A stretch of 64,000 nt of DNA from Hyphomicrobiales bacterium (lineage in GTDB: Bacteria; Pseudomonadota; Alphaproteobacteria; Rhizobiales; Rhizobiaceae), in contig UBTF01000014.1 in NCBI GenBank assembly GCA_900468285.1, positions 124,001 through 188,000 on the forward strand. The letters are read 5' to 3'. Shown here in pieces: positions 27,305 through 36,020 of the stretch (position 1 is its first letter; each line of letters opens with the position of its first letter). Below the pieces are notes generated by a model. That model did no database searches and was not told where the DNA came from. It saw only the letters and a list, made by a program, of their open reading frames with translations. Position numbers and translations under genes: made by a program.

Positions 27305-28396
27305 CTAGTTTTTCGCCTTAATACCCGTCCAAAGCCTGGTTAGAACGCGCTGTTGCTTCTGATCATAGGGTGAGATCGTGAAGAGCTTGTCGAGTACGGC
27401 GTCCGGCGGATAGACAGAGGCATTCTCACGAACATCCTTGTCCACAAGCGTTTGCGAAGCAAGATTTCCATTGGCGTATCTGACGTAGTTCGAGGCTTTG
27501 GCAATGACGTCCGGTTTCATCAGATAATTGATGAATGCGTGAGCTTCTTCTACGTTCTTGGCATCCGCGGGGATCGCGAGGTTATCGAACCACATGTAAG
27601 TTCCCTCTTTAGGGATCGCATACTCCACGTTGACGCCGTTCTTGGCCTCTTCCGCACGAGCCTTTGCCTGCAGCACGTCGCCGGAAAAGCCAATGGTCAC
27701 GCAGATATCGCCCGTCGCAAGTTCGTTGATATAGGCGGACGAATTAAACGATCGCACCGAGGCCCGGATCTTCTTGAAAACCTCAGCGCCAGCTTTTAGG
27801 TCAGAGGTTTCCTTGCTGTTGGGGTTCTTCCCGAGATAGTTCAGGGCGATGGCCATGGTCTCGTCAGGCGCATCGAGAATGTTGATGCCGCATGAGCTCA
27901 ACTTTTTTGCGTTCGCGGGATCAAAGATGATGTTCCAGCTGTCGATCGGAACATCGCCAAGAGCCGCTTTTACCTTATCGACGTTGTAACCAATGCTCGT
28001 CGTACCCCACATATAATTTATGGCATACTGGTTTCCGGGGTCATAGGCCGCCAGCCTGTCCATGATATCTGGCCACAGATTTCCGATATTCGGCAGCTTT
28101 GTCTTATCGAGCTTCTGGAAGACACCCGCCTTGATTTGCCGGGCAAGGAAAGGGCCTGTTGGCACGACGACATCGTAGCCGGAAGCGCCTGCGAGGAGTT
28201 TTGTTTCCAATAGTTCATTGTTATCAAAGACATCATAGACGACTTTGATGCCGGTCTCTTTCGTGAAATCCTCAAGGATCGACTGGTCGATATAATCCGA
28301 CCAGTTATAGACATGAACGACGCGATCAGCCGCCATGACGGACGATGAACTCAGAAGAACAGCAGCCACTGCGAGCCCTTGCAGGGTTTTATACAT
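27305..28396 (-). CDS. PotF-type polyamine ABC substrate-binding protein (orphan)
   Basis: This 363-residue periplasmic protein has a signal peptide (cut near SSVMAADRV) and the PotD/PotF hallmarks: VHVYNWSDYIDQSILEDFT, VVYDVFDNNELLETKLL, GYDVVVPTGPF, and a conserved YMWGTTSIGYN. It binds putrescine, spermidine or a related amine. No ATPase or permease gene is adjacent, so it must serve a transporter encoded elsewhere or act as a sensor component. The start at 28396 follows CGAGGTTCAAA. A vir box-like site with a perfect CAATTG centre lies 168 bp upstream. Confidence 0.9.
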   Translation of the reverse strand: MYKTLQGLAVAAVLLSSSSVMAADRVVHVYNWSDYIDQSILEDFTKETGIKVVYDVFDNNELLETKLLAGASGYDVVVPTGPFLARQIKAGVFQKLDKTKLPNIGNLWPDIMDRLAAYDPGNQYAINYMWGTTSIGYNVDKVKAALGDVPIDSWNIIFDPANAKKLSSCGINILDAPDETMAIALNYLGKNPNSKETSDLKAGAEVFKKIRASVRSFNSSAYINELATGDICVTIGFSGDVLQAKARAEEAKNGVNVEYAIPKEGTYMWFDNLAIPADAKNVEEAHAFINYLMKPDVIAKASNYVRYANGNLASQTLVDKDVRENASVYPPDAVLDKLFTISPYDQKQQRVLTRLWTGIKAKN

Positions 28397-28564
28397 TTTG
28401 AACCTCGACTTTTTCGATATTTGCGCAGTCGATCTTTTGAGGAGTTCCCGGCGGCGCAACGAAGACCAATGCATGACCCAGCCGTCACCCCCATTCACGA
28501 TGAGATCGACGGCTGATCTTTGAAGCGAACCGGTTTCATCCGTATTTCCAGCGCGCCATGTTGA

Positions 28565-28578
28565 ATTTCAATTGCATC
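28565..28578 (-). promoter_or_regulatory. vir box-like site upstream of PotF-like gene
   Basis: The minus strand reads GATGCAATTGAAAT. It contains TGCAATTGAAAT, a full match to the classical 12-base vir box TNCAATTGAAAY, and one mismatch to the 14-base form. It is 168 bp from the PotF-like start and touches the stop codon of the preceding gene. Confidence 0.5.
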
Positions 28579-29902
28579 AATCCGCGATGTCGCTAAGCGA
28601 CGAGAGAATTTTTGCTCCCGATCCCTCCGCCCAGGTAGCTCTGGTGCAAGCGTATCGCACCGTTCTTATTGTTCGCGTGACTGGGCGGACGATGACGGCA
28701 CGGCGAACCGTCAGTTTGCCCGCCACAAAATACAGGAGAAACGAGCCTATCTGATATGCGAAAAGCACATCGATTTCGACAAATGACCGGCAGGTGAGCA
28801 GCGCTGCAACTGCAAACAACAGCAGAGATTCCACGTGCCTGCGCCGCGTTAAAAAACGGGCGAGATGGCCCCATAGTGTCGTCAGAACGACCAATATGAG
28901 ACACACGGTTCCAAAGATGCCGGTTTCGACCGCGGTTTCGATATAGGTGTTGTGGAAATGGAATCCGTTGCGCGACGGTATGTAAAACTCATCCCACAAA
29001 CGCTCGGCATCAGCCAGACCGGTCACCCAATAGCCCTGGTAGCCCACCCCGAATAAGGGACTTTCACTCAGCGCAGCTAAACCCTGTTGCCAAAGATAGG
29101 TGCGGCCAGTCAACGTGGAATCCTTGCCAAAAGCCTCAAGCAACGATCCGGTGCCGCCGATCTGTAAGACGAAAGTTCCGCACAACAGTGCACCGAGAAA
29201 AACCATCAGACACAATATGACGCGATGCTTTGGCGCAAGGACCAGGGTCGATTGCATCGCGACAGACAAAGCAAGGACCGCCATCGTCGTTATAATTGAC
29301 GTCGCGGATTGAGAGGCCAGAAGATTATAGAACGATAGCGCACCAGTGATCAGGGCGATAAAAACCCAACCCTTTCGCGCACTCAGAATCAAGGTCCCGT
29401 AGGATAGCAGACAGCCTAGCGAGGCAAACAGGCCAAGTTGATTTTTTGACGCGAATGCTCCAACGAAGGTGTAACTACCGTCCAGCGCGTCACTTTCGTA
29501 CCTGCCGAAAATAAGCGAATAAACAAGCACGGCAACGCACCCCAGCGCCCCACCTTGCGTCAACGTGGCGGTCGATAAGACGCGCATCGCAATCAGCGCG
29601 CAAGCAATGTGGGACAAATATTGGATCGCCGCTCTAAACGAGAGGCCGGGCGCCTGCGACCAGAACGCCGAGAGGAAGCAAAAGACCGCAAAAGCAAAAA
29701 TCCAGAAATAGCGGGAATAATTCCCCAGAACACGGCGGTAATCGACAAAGACGAGCGAGATCCACAGCGCGTAATAAAGAACGACAGCAATCGCGCCAAT
29801 CTGTTGCGAATATGCAAAGACCAGGAACGAGCTTGCCGTAGCAAATATACCATATATTTTATTGTGATCAGGGTCGATCAGCGTCGATTTCAGAATTTTC
29901 AT
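28577..29902 (-). CDS. O-antigen ligase/polymerase-family protein (Wzy_C, ExoQ-like)
   Basis: This 441-residue polytopic protein has about 10-12 spans and a large periplasmic loop carrying GVGYQGYWVTG and RNGFHFHNTYIETAVETGIFG (about residues 290-345), the conserved Arg/His loop of the Wzy_C/WaaL superfamily and of the rhizobial exopolysaccharide polymerase ExoQ. It polymerises or ligates lipid-linked sugars at the periplasmic face. No other polysaccharide genes flank it except the distant sialyltransferase-motif gene. The start codon at 29902 reads ATGAAAATTCTG; the 520 bp upstream contain two vir box-like sites. Confidence 0.82.
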   Translation of the reverse strand: MKILKSTLIDPDHNKIYGIFATASSFLVFAYSQQIGAIAVVLYYALWISLVFVDYRRVLGNYSRYFWIFAFAVFCFLSAFWSQAPGLSFRAAIQYLSHIACALIAMRVLSTATLTQGGALGCVAVLVYSLIFGRYESDALDGSYTFVGAFASKNQLGLFASLGCLLSYGTLILSARKGWVFIALITGALSFYNLLASQSATSIITTMAVLALSVAMQSTLVLAPKHRVILCLMVFLGALLCGTFVLQIGGTGSLLEAFGKDSTLTGRTYLWQQGLAALSESPLFGVGYQGYWVTGLADAERLWDEFYIPSRNGFHFHNTYIETAVETGIFGTVCLILVVLTTLWGHLARFLTRRRHVESLLLFAVAALLTCRSFVEIDVLFAYQIGSFLLYFVAGKLTVRRAVIVRPVTRTIRTVRYACTRATWAEGSGAKILSSLSDIAD

Positions 29903-30421
29903 TGAGATCGTTGAACAGCCAAATTAAAATGTGGGCAGCAACAAGCGAACGCAGCTTTGCACGCTGGTGTCGCCCGGCAGCGCGCCTCTCGGCAATTGTC
30001 AGAACGTCAAGCGCGCGGCACCTCACCTGTCTGGGCTCACACGGAGGCAAGCATGGGATAGGAACAATCCACACGGGATTGACGCTTGGACCTTGCAGGA
30101 TGATTTCGGATCAAGACGGTGATGTTACATTTGAAGCGAAACGATTGTTTCTGTCGCTGCGGGGCATAGCGCCGATCATAAGCACTGGTTCGTGCTTGAT
30201 GTCTCCTGCTTGCTCGCGAACAAAGCTGGCGTGGCAACTCTCCCAATACAAATGAAAGACGATCACCTGTCGGTGAAACACTGAAATGAACCTACCGTTT
30301 CAAAAAGAGGCCGTGGCGACGGCTGACGCAGACGTGACAGAAGACACTCGTGTCCGCCGCGCTACCCCGGCTCTGTCCGGATGAAAAATTCGAAGTAGTA
30401 TCTGAGATTTGGAGGGCGGAA
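29903..30421. other. 519-bp gene-free region with two vir box-like sites
   Basis: This is divergent space between the O-antigen-ligase-like gene and the DUF1311 gene. Open frames here have no ribosome site and unlikely composition. A perfect vir box-type site is at 30124-30137 and a two-mismatch one (AATACAAATGAAAG) at 30245-30258, 163 bp before the DUF1311 start. Confidence 0.6.
30124..30137 (-). promoter_or_regulatory. Perfect RYTNCA-NN-TGNAAY (vir box-type) site
   Basis: The minus strand reads GCTTCAAATGTAAC, an exact match to the half-site pattern. It is 221 bp from the O-antigen-ligase-like start and 284 bp from the DUF1311 start, so its target gene is undecided. Confidence 0.5.
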
Positions 30422-30811
30422 ATGCCGACAAAGAAACTCCTGCCGGGGCTAGCAGCCCTATGCCTGATTTCAAGTGGCGTAACAGCACAGAGCACGGACT
30501 GCGACAAGGCGGAAACGCAAGCAGAATTGCGGCAATGCGAGCAGGCCCGCTATCAGGACGCAGACCGGGCTTTGAACGCCCAATGGAGTCTCGCGCTGGC
30601 GAAGATTGCCAATGAGCCAGACATCGAGAAGGCGCTCCTTGATGCGCAACGAGCATGGATCAGCTTCCGTGATTTGCATTGCAAAGCCGTGGGCGTCCAG
30701 TCAGGCGGCGGAACACTCCAACCGGTCGTCGTGGCCAGCTGCCTGGCGGATGTAACTGATAATCGTGTCGAAGAGCTCAAAGCCTTTGCAGCCTCTCCAG
30801 AGGACAACTGA
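30422..30811 (+). CDS. Secreted DUF1311 (LprI-like) protein
   Basis: This 129-residue protein has a signal peptide (cut near GVTAQST) and the DUF1311 pattern CDKAETQAELRQCEQARYQ with paired Cys, then LDAQRAWISFRDLHCKAVG, which is the LprI/lysozyme-inhibitor-like domain. It is periplasmic. The start at 30422 is supported by TTGGAGGGCGG. It ends 2 bp before the next gene, so the two form an operon. Confidence 0.82.
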   Translation: MPTKKLLPGLAALCLISSGVTAQSTDCDKAETQAELRQCEQARYQDADRALNAQWSLALAKIANEPDIEKALLDAQRAWISFRDLHCKAVGVQSGGGTLQPVVVASCLADVTDNRVEELKAFAASPEDN

Positions 30812-30813
30812 AT

Positions 30814-31422
30814 ATGCGGCACGACATCATGATTGTTGGTAATGGTGAAATTGGCGAAAATGGCCGCGTGGCCGCCGCCAAGGCCGACTTCGTCATTCGG
30901 TTCAACGAGTGCCGCTCCTACGCGTCCAGTTCCTGTCGCACCGACGTCATTGCCGTTTGCAATACAGGCAGACCTGGCAAGCGGATGGCAGAAGCTGATG
31001 AATGGCGCAATCTGCCTGCGGTCAGAGATACCGTTGAGATATGGAGCGCACGCGATCCGGCGCTATTTCGTGAGATGCGGGAGCCGCTAGCACAGACTTA
31101 CCCGGAACTTGATGATTTCTGCGACGACTACACAGACGCCTTCGACAGGTTTTGCAAGATGTCCGGCAAGCAACATGTCGTCATCGACAGAGCAATTCAC
31201 GCATTTGCAGACGACGCGATCTCAGCCTTAGCGCCTCCTTCCTATGTCGTCCCGAGTACGGGGTTGATAGCCATAGTCGAGACGCTCAGAAGATTCCCGT
31301 CTGCGGATATTGCGCTAACCGGATTTAATCATACCGGATGGGCCGGACACCCGTTTTCAGCAGAGAGGCAGATTGTCGATCAATATGTCGCCGCAGGGTC
31401 GTTGACCCGTTACGATGCTTGA
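30814..31422 (+). CDS. Sialyltransferase-motif (GT29-like) protein, 'urease operon accessory'-type
   Basis: This 202-residue cytoplasmic protein resembles the small proteins that sit in rhizobial urease operons and are annotated by position only. Its motifs match eukaryotic sialylmotifs: IMIVGNGEIGEN (5-16) then DFVIRFNECRS (25-35) as motif L, VPSTGLIAI (146-154) as motif S, and TGFNHTGWAGH (169-179) in the place of the late catalytic His motif. I infer a nucleotide-sugar (CMP-type) transferase fold, but no sialic acid genes are present. No urease genes are in the window. It is coupled to the secreted DUF1311 gene. Confidence 0.65.
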   Translation: MRHDIMIVGNGEIGENGRVAAAKADFVIRFNECRSYASSSCRTDVIAVCNTGRPGKRMAEADEWRNLPAVRDTVEIWSARDPALFREMREPLAQTYPELDDFCDDYTDAFDRFCKMSGKQHVVIDRAIHAFADDAISALAPPSYVVPSTGLIAIVETLRRFPSADIALTGFNHTGWAGHPFSAERQIVDQYVAAGSLTRYDA

Positions 31423-31515
31423 TCAGGGTGATCAAAAACCGATCCGCTAAAAGTTCAGAAATGCCATCAACGCGTCGGTTAAAGCGTGCAAGTTGATGGC
31501 GTTTCATTTGATCGG

Positions 31516-32430
31516 CTAACACTTTATTCTGTTAGCAAGCGAGCCTATCCCCTCAATTTCAAGCTGGACCAGATCCCCCTTTTTCGGGAAACGGCCCAGC
31601 TCAAGTCCGGAGCAGCCCGGCAAGCACCCTGTGGCCAGAATTTCGCCGGGATACAAGGTCTCACCCATGGCCGCATAGCGCACCATTTCCCAAGGCTCAT
31701 ACATGGCACCGGCGGTCTGCCCCTCGCACCAGATCTCGCCGTTGACACGGACTCTGCCCTGGAGCTTGCTGAACTGTGACAACACGTCGTCGCTCGTCAC
31801 GACAATCGCGCTCATACTACCCGCAAATGTTTTGGCTTTGACCACGCCGCCAAAAGTCCCTCGTCTAGTATCGTCCCACTGGGTGTCGCGCGCACTCCAG
31901 TCATTGATGATGCATAGACCGCCGATCGCGGACTGAGCCTCTTCTGGAGAACAATCGCGTATTTGTTTCGAAATTATGAGGCCGATTTCCAGTTCGAAAT
32001 CGAGGACTGTAGAAAATGGTGGCCATTCCAGTTCGTCCTGATCAGCAATCAGAGAGCGCCCATTGCCCATATAATACTGGGGGTAGCGATAGTAGTTGGC
32101 GCGCGGACGCATCGGCGCCAACACGTTTCCCGTCACCTTCTCATACGCGGCGGCAAGGGTCTGAAGCGACCCGGAACCAAACTTCGAAACCATGCCTTTG
32201 GCCGCCTTGATCATATGCTCTTCCCACAGAGCGAATGACCGCAAGGTGCTCGGCACAAACGGGAGGCCATCGGGTGTCGAACTTTGTTCGCCGAAGAACT
32301 GGCGAAGTTCGCCAGAACCAATTGACAGCAGAGAGACGACATCACTGAAGAGTGGGTGGTTCAAATGCCGCCAGGTATTTTGCTCCTCGTCAAAACCTAC
32401 GGTGCGGGCCTGACTTAAACCCAATTTCAT
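31516..32430 (-). CDS. Fumarylacetoacetate hydrolase (FAH) family protein
   Basis: This 304-residue protein has the FAH catalytic core: VLDFELEIGLIISK (metal-binding acidic pair, about residues 141-154), INDWSARDTQWDD (about 184-196, the NDxSARDxQ motif) and a C-terminal GETLYPGEILATGC segment. The N-terminal domain is of the longer type seen in FAAH-like enzymes. Members hydrolyse C-C bonds of diketo acids from aromatic ring cleavage, or tautomerise or decarboxylate them. It is last in a same-strand run with GMC, FAD monooxygenase and a small membrane protein, which supports an aromatic or phenolic catabolic role. Confidence 0.88.
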   Translation of the reverse strand: MKLGLSQARTVGFDEEQNTWRHLNHPLFSDVVSLLSIGSGELRQFFGEQSSTPDGLPFVPSTLRSFALWEEHMIKAAKGMVSKFGSGSLQTLAAAYEKVTGNVLAPMRPRANYYRYPQYYMGNGRSLIADQDELEWPPFSTVLDFELEIGLIISKQIRDCSPEEAQSAIGGLCIINDWSARDTQWDDTRRGTFGGVVKAKTFAGSMSAIVVTSDDVLSQFSKLQGRVRVNGEIWCEGQTAGAMYEPWEMVRYAAMGETLYPGEILATGCLPGCSGLELGRFPKKGDLVQLEIEGIGSLANRIKC

Positions 32431-32536
32431 GCTGCAATCCTTCTTACATAAAACTCAATGCGAAATCCGATGGCGAGCTTGCCATGCTGTGCGGTGTGGT
32501 CGGCAGTGCTCCAAAACAGCCTAATCGGCCAGGCGC

Positions 32537-32872
32537 TTAATGAGAGCAAAGCAGGAAATGCACTATTGCAACCAAACTCAGGAGTGAGATCGCCATAACG
32601 CCCCGTCGCAACAGCTTTTCGGTCTCGTCCAGACCTTTGTCCCCAGGGCTTGCATACTGATCATTTTCTTGCTGGCTGGACGTGCCTGAACTGCACTCCG
32701 GCGGCGGCTCGACCGCAGCGACCCAAGCCAAACGTGAGCTTGCTTGGAGCAAACATCCGCTCCGTGTCGTGTCCTTCATTGGACGCTGGGTACGTTTGCT
32801 GCTCAGGCGTCCCACTGAGATCTCAAGGCGAGTTGGCTGCCCGCCGTCGGTATGCTCCTCAGGGTGTTTCAT
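32537..32872 (-). CDS. Small protein with C-terminal membrane anchor
   Basis: This 111-residue protein has a polar, probably disordered first 85 residues and one hydrophobic span at the C-terminus (GVMAISLLSLVAIVHFLL). AAGGAGATCTCGGT lies directly upstream of the ATG, a strong ribosome site, so it is probably real. It sits between the FAD monooxygenase and FAH genes on the same strand. Its C-terminal part resembles that of the protein at 47334-47711 (GL/V-DE-x-L/W-GV-x-x-I-x-LL-x-x-x-IH-F). No family recognised. Confidence 0.6.
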   Translation of the reverse strand: MKHPEEHTDGGQPTRLEISVGRLSSKRTQRPMKDTTRSGCLLQASSRLAWVAAVEPPPECSSGTSSQQENDQYASPGDKGLDETEKLLRRGVMAISLLSLVAIVHFLLCSH

Positions 32873-32987
32873 ACCGAGATCTCCTTTTACTGAGACATCA
32901 GAATCTCAGCGTCAGATTTCACGGCGATTACGATTTGTCATCCGTTTCTTAAACACGAAACAATTACCCCCTGTCGAAGGCTTCCGC

Positions 32988-34091
32988 CTAGATGAGGGGC
33001 TTTCTCAGCGTCCCATAAGACCGCGTGTAAAGCCTGTCGCCCAAGTTTCTCAGCACGAGGTTCCTGACAGTGGGCGGCAGGTTGCGAACCTTGTCACGAA
33101 CACGAGACTGTTTTCGGACCCATGCCACACGGTCACGACGCTGTGCCACGAACGCCCGGTTTATCACCGCAGTGGACGCGTATCTTGAAATCAGGTCAGC
33201 CAGCACCAGCGCGTCTTCCAGTGCCATGCCCGCTCCCTGCGCCATGCTGGGAGAACAGGCGTGCGCAGCGTCGCCCATGAGAACAAGACCATGTTTGTTG
33301 CGATTGTGTTCGGGAACCTCCCGTAGCTCCCCAAAGTGAATTTCGGTCGGACTATTCAACTGGCCAACAAGTTCCCCCAGCGGAGATTGAAACTCTGCAA
33401 ACAGGTCCCGAAGACCGAGGACGGTATTGTTTCGGACATCGGCTGTGCGACAATCCGCATATAAATAGACCTTTGTCTCGCTAAGGGGAATGGCGAGAAG
33501 CGTACGTCCACGGCCGAGCATGGCGGTCCATGTGCCAATACCGGTCGTATTGTCCACAACCGTTCTCCAACAGGTGATGCCGAGAGGGCGAGGCTGAATG
33601 TTGAACGCGGCGTTGCGTAGACGTGAATGGATCCCGTCTGCGGCAATAACCAGATCACATGACTGGGACGAGCCGTCGGAATACAAGGCGCGGACGCCCG
33701 ACATCGTGTTTTCTACATCCACGACTGCCTTTCCGTAGGAAATACCGGTGTTATCTAACGAAGACAGCAAAGACTGGACAAGAAGCGATCTTGGCATAGC
33801 AAGACAGGGACCGCACTCCGACCAGAACTCCTGGGACTCTGTTTCATGGATCAGCTGGCCGTTGCTCGCGAAGATCAATTGTTTTTCGATCGGGTATGCG
33901 TTGGGCTCGATCGCTTCGAGAACGCCAAGCTGGCGCAATGCCCTTGTCGCGTTTCCCAACAGGAATATACCCATGCCGCCGGAACTGGACGCCTCCGATT
34001 GCTCAACGATATGGCATTGGTGCCCTTTCAGCTCCAGCGCTTTGGCGACAGAAAGGCCAGCAATGCCGGCACCGGCAACGATGATTTTCAT
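32988..34091 (-). CDS. FAD-dependent aromatic monooxygenase (PHBH/salicylate hydroxylase type)
   Basis: This 367-residue flavoprotein has an N-terminal GAGIAGLSVAKALELKG (Rossmann FAD motif), the mid-protein ADGIHSRLR (DG motif) and LMGDAAHACSPSMAQGAG (GD motif, about residues 270-287). This is the class A flavin monooxygenase order. It hydroxylates aromatic rings using NAD(P)H and O2. The start at 34091 (MKIIVAGAG) is chosen because the motif begins there; the longer frame would add 64 unlikely residues. It follows the GMC gene by 128 bp and may be co-transcribed with it. Confidence 0.9.
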   Translation of the reverse strand: MKIIVAGAGIAGLSVAKALELKGHQCHIVEQSEASSSGGMGIFLLGNATRALRQLGVLEAIEPNAYPIEKQLIFASNGQLIHETESQEFWSECGPCLAMPRSLLVQSLLSSLDNTGISYGKAVVDVENTMSGVRALYSDGSSQSCDLVIAADGIHSRLRNAAFNIQPRPLGITCWRTVVDNTTGIGTWTAMLGRGRTLLAIPLSETKVYLYADCRTADVRNNTVLGLRDLFAEFQSPLGELVGQLNSPTEIHFGELREVPEHNRNKHGLVLMGDAAHACSPSMAQGAGMALEDALVLADLISRYASTAVINRAFVAQRRDRVAWVRKQSRVRDKVRNLPPTVRNLVLRNLGDRLYTRSYGTLRKPLI

Positions 34092-34219
34092 AGGAAATAT
34101 TCCCTGTAATATGCGCGACCTTGGTGAGCTTGCTGCGATGCGCGTGAGCTCTGACGCAAGTGCCTCCCAGAGAGAGGCCTGGCAATCGATCGCCACCTTC
34201 CTGAAGGCAGACTTATGGT

Positions 34220-35833
34220 TCAGCTCTGAATGCCATGGTCTGCCTTGAGCATATCTGCGGCGCGCTCCCCAATGACGACGCAAGGAGCCATCAGATTTCC
34301 GACTGGTATTTTGGGCATGATCGATGCATCTGCGATCCGCAGGTTTTCAACCCCGTAGACCCGCAGTCGAGCGTCTACAACAGACATCTTGTCGCGACCC
34401 ATTTTAGCGGTGCAGGACTGATGCCAGTAGGTGACCGCCGAGTTGCGAATGAAGTCCTCCATACTACTGCGGGTCCTCTCAAGCGGAAGAACCTCCCGCT
34501 TGACCAGTGGCCGTAAAAGATCGCTATTCCCAAGCTCTCTACACAATTCGATTGTTCGAAATGCTGTCTCCAGGTCCTCGGGCTCACTCAATGAGTTGGG
34601 CGCAATGACGACCGGGTCCTGCGGGCGCGGGCCCGACAACCTTACACGTCCACGACTTTTGGGCTGTGCAAGCCCTGCAAACATCGTCCAGCCGTGCTCG
34701 GGCGCCTCCATGCCGACTTCCGGCGGCGGCGGTACGGCAAACTCCAGTTGGCATTGTACCATGTCAGGCGCGGCCAGATTGGCATCACTCTTGGCATAAA
34801 GCACCGCTTCACATCCGCCACCGCCGACCTGTTGGGGCTTCACATATTCCCAGGTACAACCGAAGGCGATGTGATCCTGATGGTTTTCGCCTACACCCGG
34901 CAGATCCTGAACAACCGGAATTCCATGGTGCTGAAGCTCTTTTGCCGGTCCAACGCCAGACTGCATCAGAACTTTTGGCGTATGAACAGCTCCCAAAGAC
35001 AGGATGACTTCACGATCGGCGCCCAGACGCAACACCTTGCCGTCAATCACAGCTTCGACGCCGACGGCCTTCTTGCCGGAGAAGATAACCCGGGTGACAT
35101 GCGCGCCGGTCAGGACCGTAAGGTTCATCTTGTGCATACTCGGATAGGTGTAGGATCTAAATATCGATTGCCGTTTATTGTCACGGATCAGAAGATCGGC
35201 AATGGCCGCACCGCCATCCGTCTCCATCATTTCTCCATTGGGACTTTCGAATTTCCGGATACCCATCTCATTGGCCGCTTCCACCGTCGCGTTTGCAAGG
35301 GGCTGCGGCGTATCCGATTGAGCAACATAGACGGGCCCGCCCACGCCACGACGAAGAGGATCGGCATCACCCTGCCAGTTCTCAATTCGCCGATAATAAT
35401 CCAGAACGGACTCATATCCCCAGCCAGAATCGCCGGATTCCTCCGCAAAATGGTCCCAATCGCTCTTGTGGCCTCGGGCCCAAACCATCACGTTTATGCT
35501 CGATCCTCCACCAAGGACTTTGCCCATGTTGAGCGGCATCCGGCGGCCATTGAGATAAGGCGATGGTTCTCCTTGGAAAGCCCAATCATGTGCCGAGCCC
35601 AGATTAAGCGGCCACTGCGCCGGATTGGAGATCGAAGGGGCCGTATCATCTCCACCCGCCTCAAGCAGCAGAACCTGCACGTTGCTGTCCTGCGCAAGGC
35701 GAGCAGCGACCACAGAACCACTCGAGCCGCCGCCGCATATAATGAAGTCAAAATGCGTTCGAAATTCACCCCGCTTATCAGCCGGGTTTACCCATATTTC
35801 GGAGTCGTGGTTGTTCTTGCTAGAATGTTCCAT
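34220..35833 (-). CDS. GMC-family FAD oxidoreductase
   Basis: This 537-residue enzyme has the GMC FAD motif FIICGGGSSGSVVAARLA (about residues 30-47), PROSITE-like GGGSSINVMVWARG (about 109-122), a second signature LSLGAVHTPKVLMQSGVG (about 270) and C-terminal HQSCTAKMG with the active-site His. GMC enzymes oxidise alcohols, including choline, glucose, pyridoxine and aryl alcohols. It heads a same-strand run of FAD monooxygenase, small membrane protein and FAH hydrolase. An aryl-alcohol or polyethylene-glycol-like substrate is plausible, but the exact one is not readable. A vir box-like site lies 104 bp upstream. Confidence 0.9.
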   Translation of the reverse strand: MEHSSKNNHDSEIWVNPADKRGEFRTHFDFIICGGGSSGSVVAARLAQDSNVQVLLLEAGGDDTAPSISNPAQWPLNLGSAHDWAFQGEPSPYLNGRRMPLNMGKVLGGGSSINVMVWARGHKSDWDHFAEESGDSGWGYESVLDYYRRIENWQGDADPLRRGVGGPVYVAQSDTPQPLANATVEAANEMGIRKFESPNGEMMETDGGAAIADLLIRDNKRQSIFRSYTYPSMHKMNLTVLTGAHVTRVIFSGKKAVGVEAVIDGKVLRLGADREVILSLGAVHTPKVLMQSGVGPAKELQHHGIPVVQDLPGVGENHQDHIAFGCTWEYVKPQQVGGGGCEAVLYAKSDANLAAPDMVQCQLEFAVPPPPEVGMEAPEHGWTMFAGLAQPKSRGRVRLSGPRPQDPVVIAPNSLSEPEDLETAFRTIELCRELGNSDLLRPLVKREVLPLERTRSSMEDFIRNSAVTYWHQSCTAKMGRDKMSVVDARLRVYGVENLRIADASIMPKIPVGNLMAPCVVIGERAADMLKADHGIQS

Positions 35834-35937
35834 GTTTCACCTTGCAGGTTGGGGTACTCCGCATCGCTTGGAAAGCAAGGAGTGGGGCGGACATAGCGGC
35901 GGCCTGTCAGGCGCAGATTTCATGCCGCGGGCTTCCG

Positions 35938-35951
35938 ATGTCATTTGTAAT
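35938..35951 (-). promoter_or_regulatory. vir box-like site upstream of GMC oxidoreductase
   Basis: Minus strand ATTACAAATGACAT (plus ATGTCATTTGTAAT): one mismatch to the half-site pattern. It is 104 bp from the GMC start, a spacing like those at the P450 (90 bp) and MFS (106 bp) genes. Confidence 0.45.
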
Positions 35952-36020
35952 GGGGAGGTATCGCCGGACATTACGCCGGTCTGGCAGGCGACAGCGCGCC
36001 GCCTGCCAGGTTTTGCATGT

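Noticed and set aside
29902-30255. 117-codon plus-strand frame upstream of DUF1311
   Set aside because: No ribosome site, overlaps the start of the divergent ligase-like gene and spans a vir box-type site; no family resemblance.
31501-31514. GTTTCATTTGATCG, resembling a vir box
   Set aside because: The right half-site is lost and it lies between two gene ends, not before a start.
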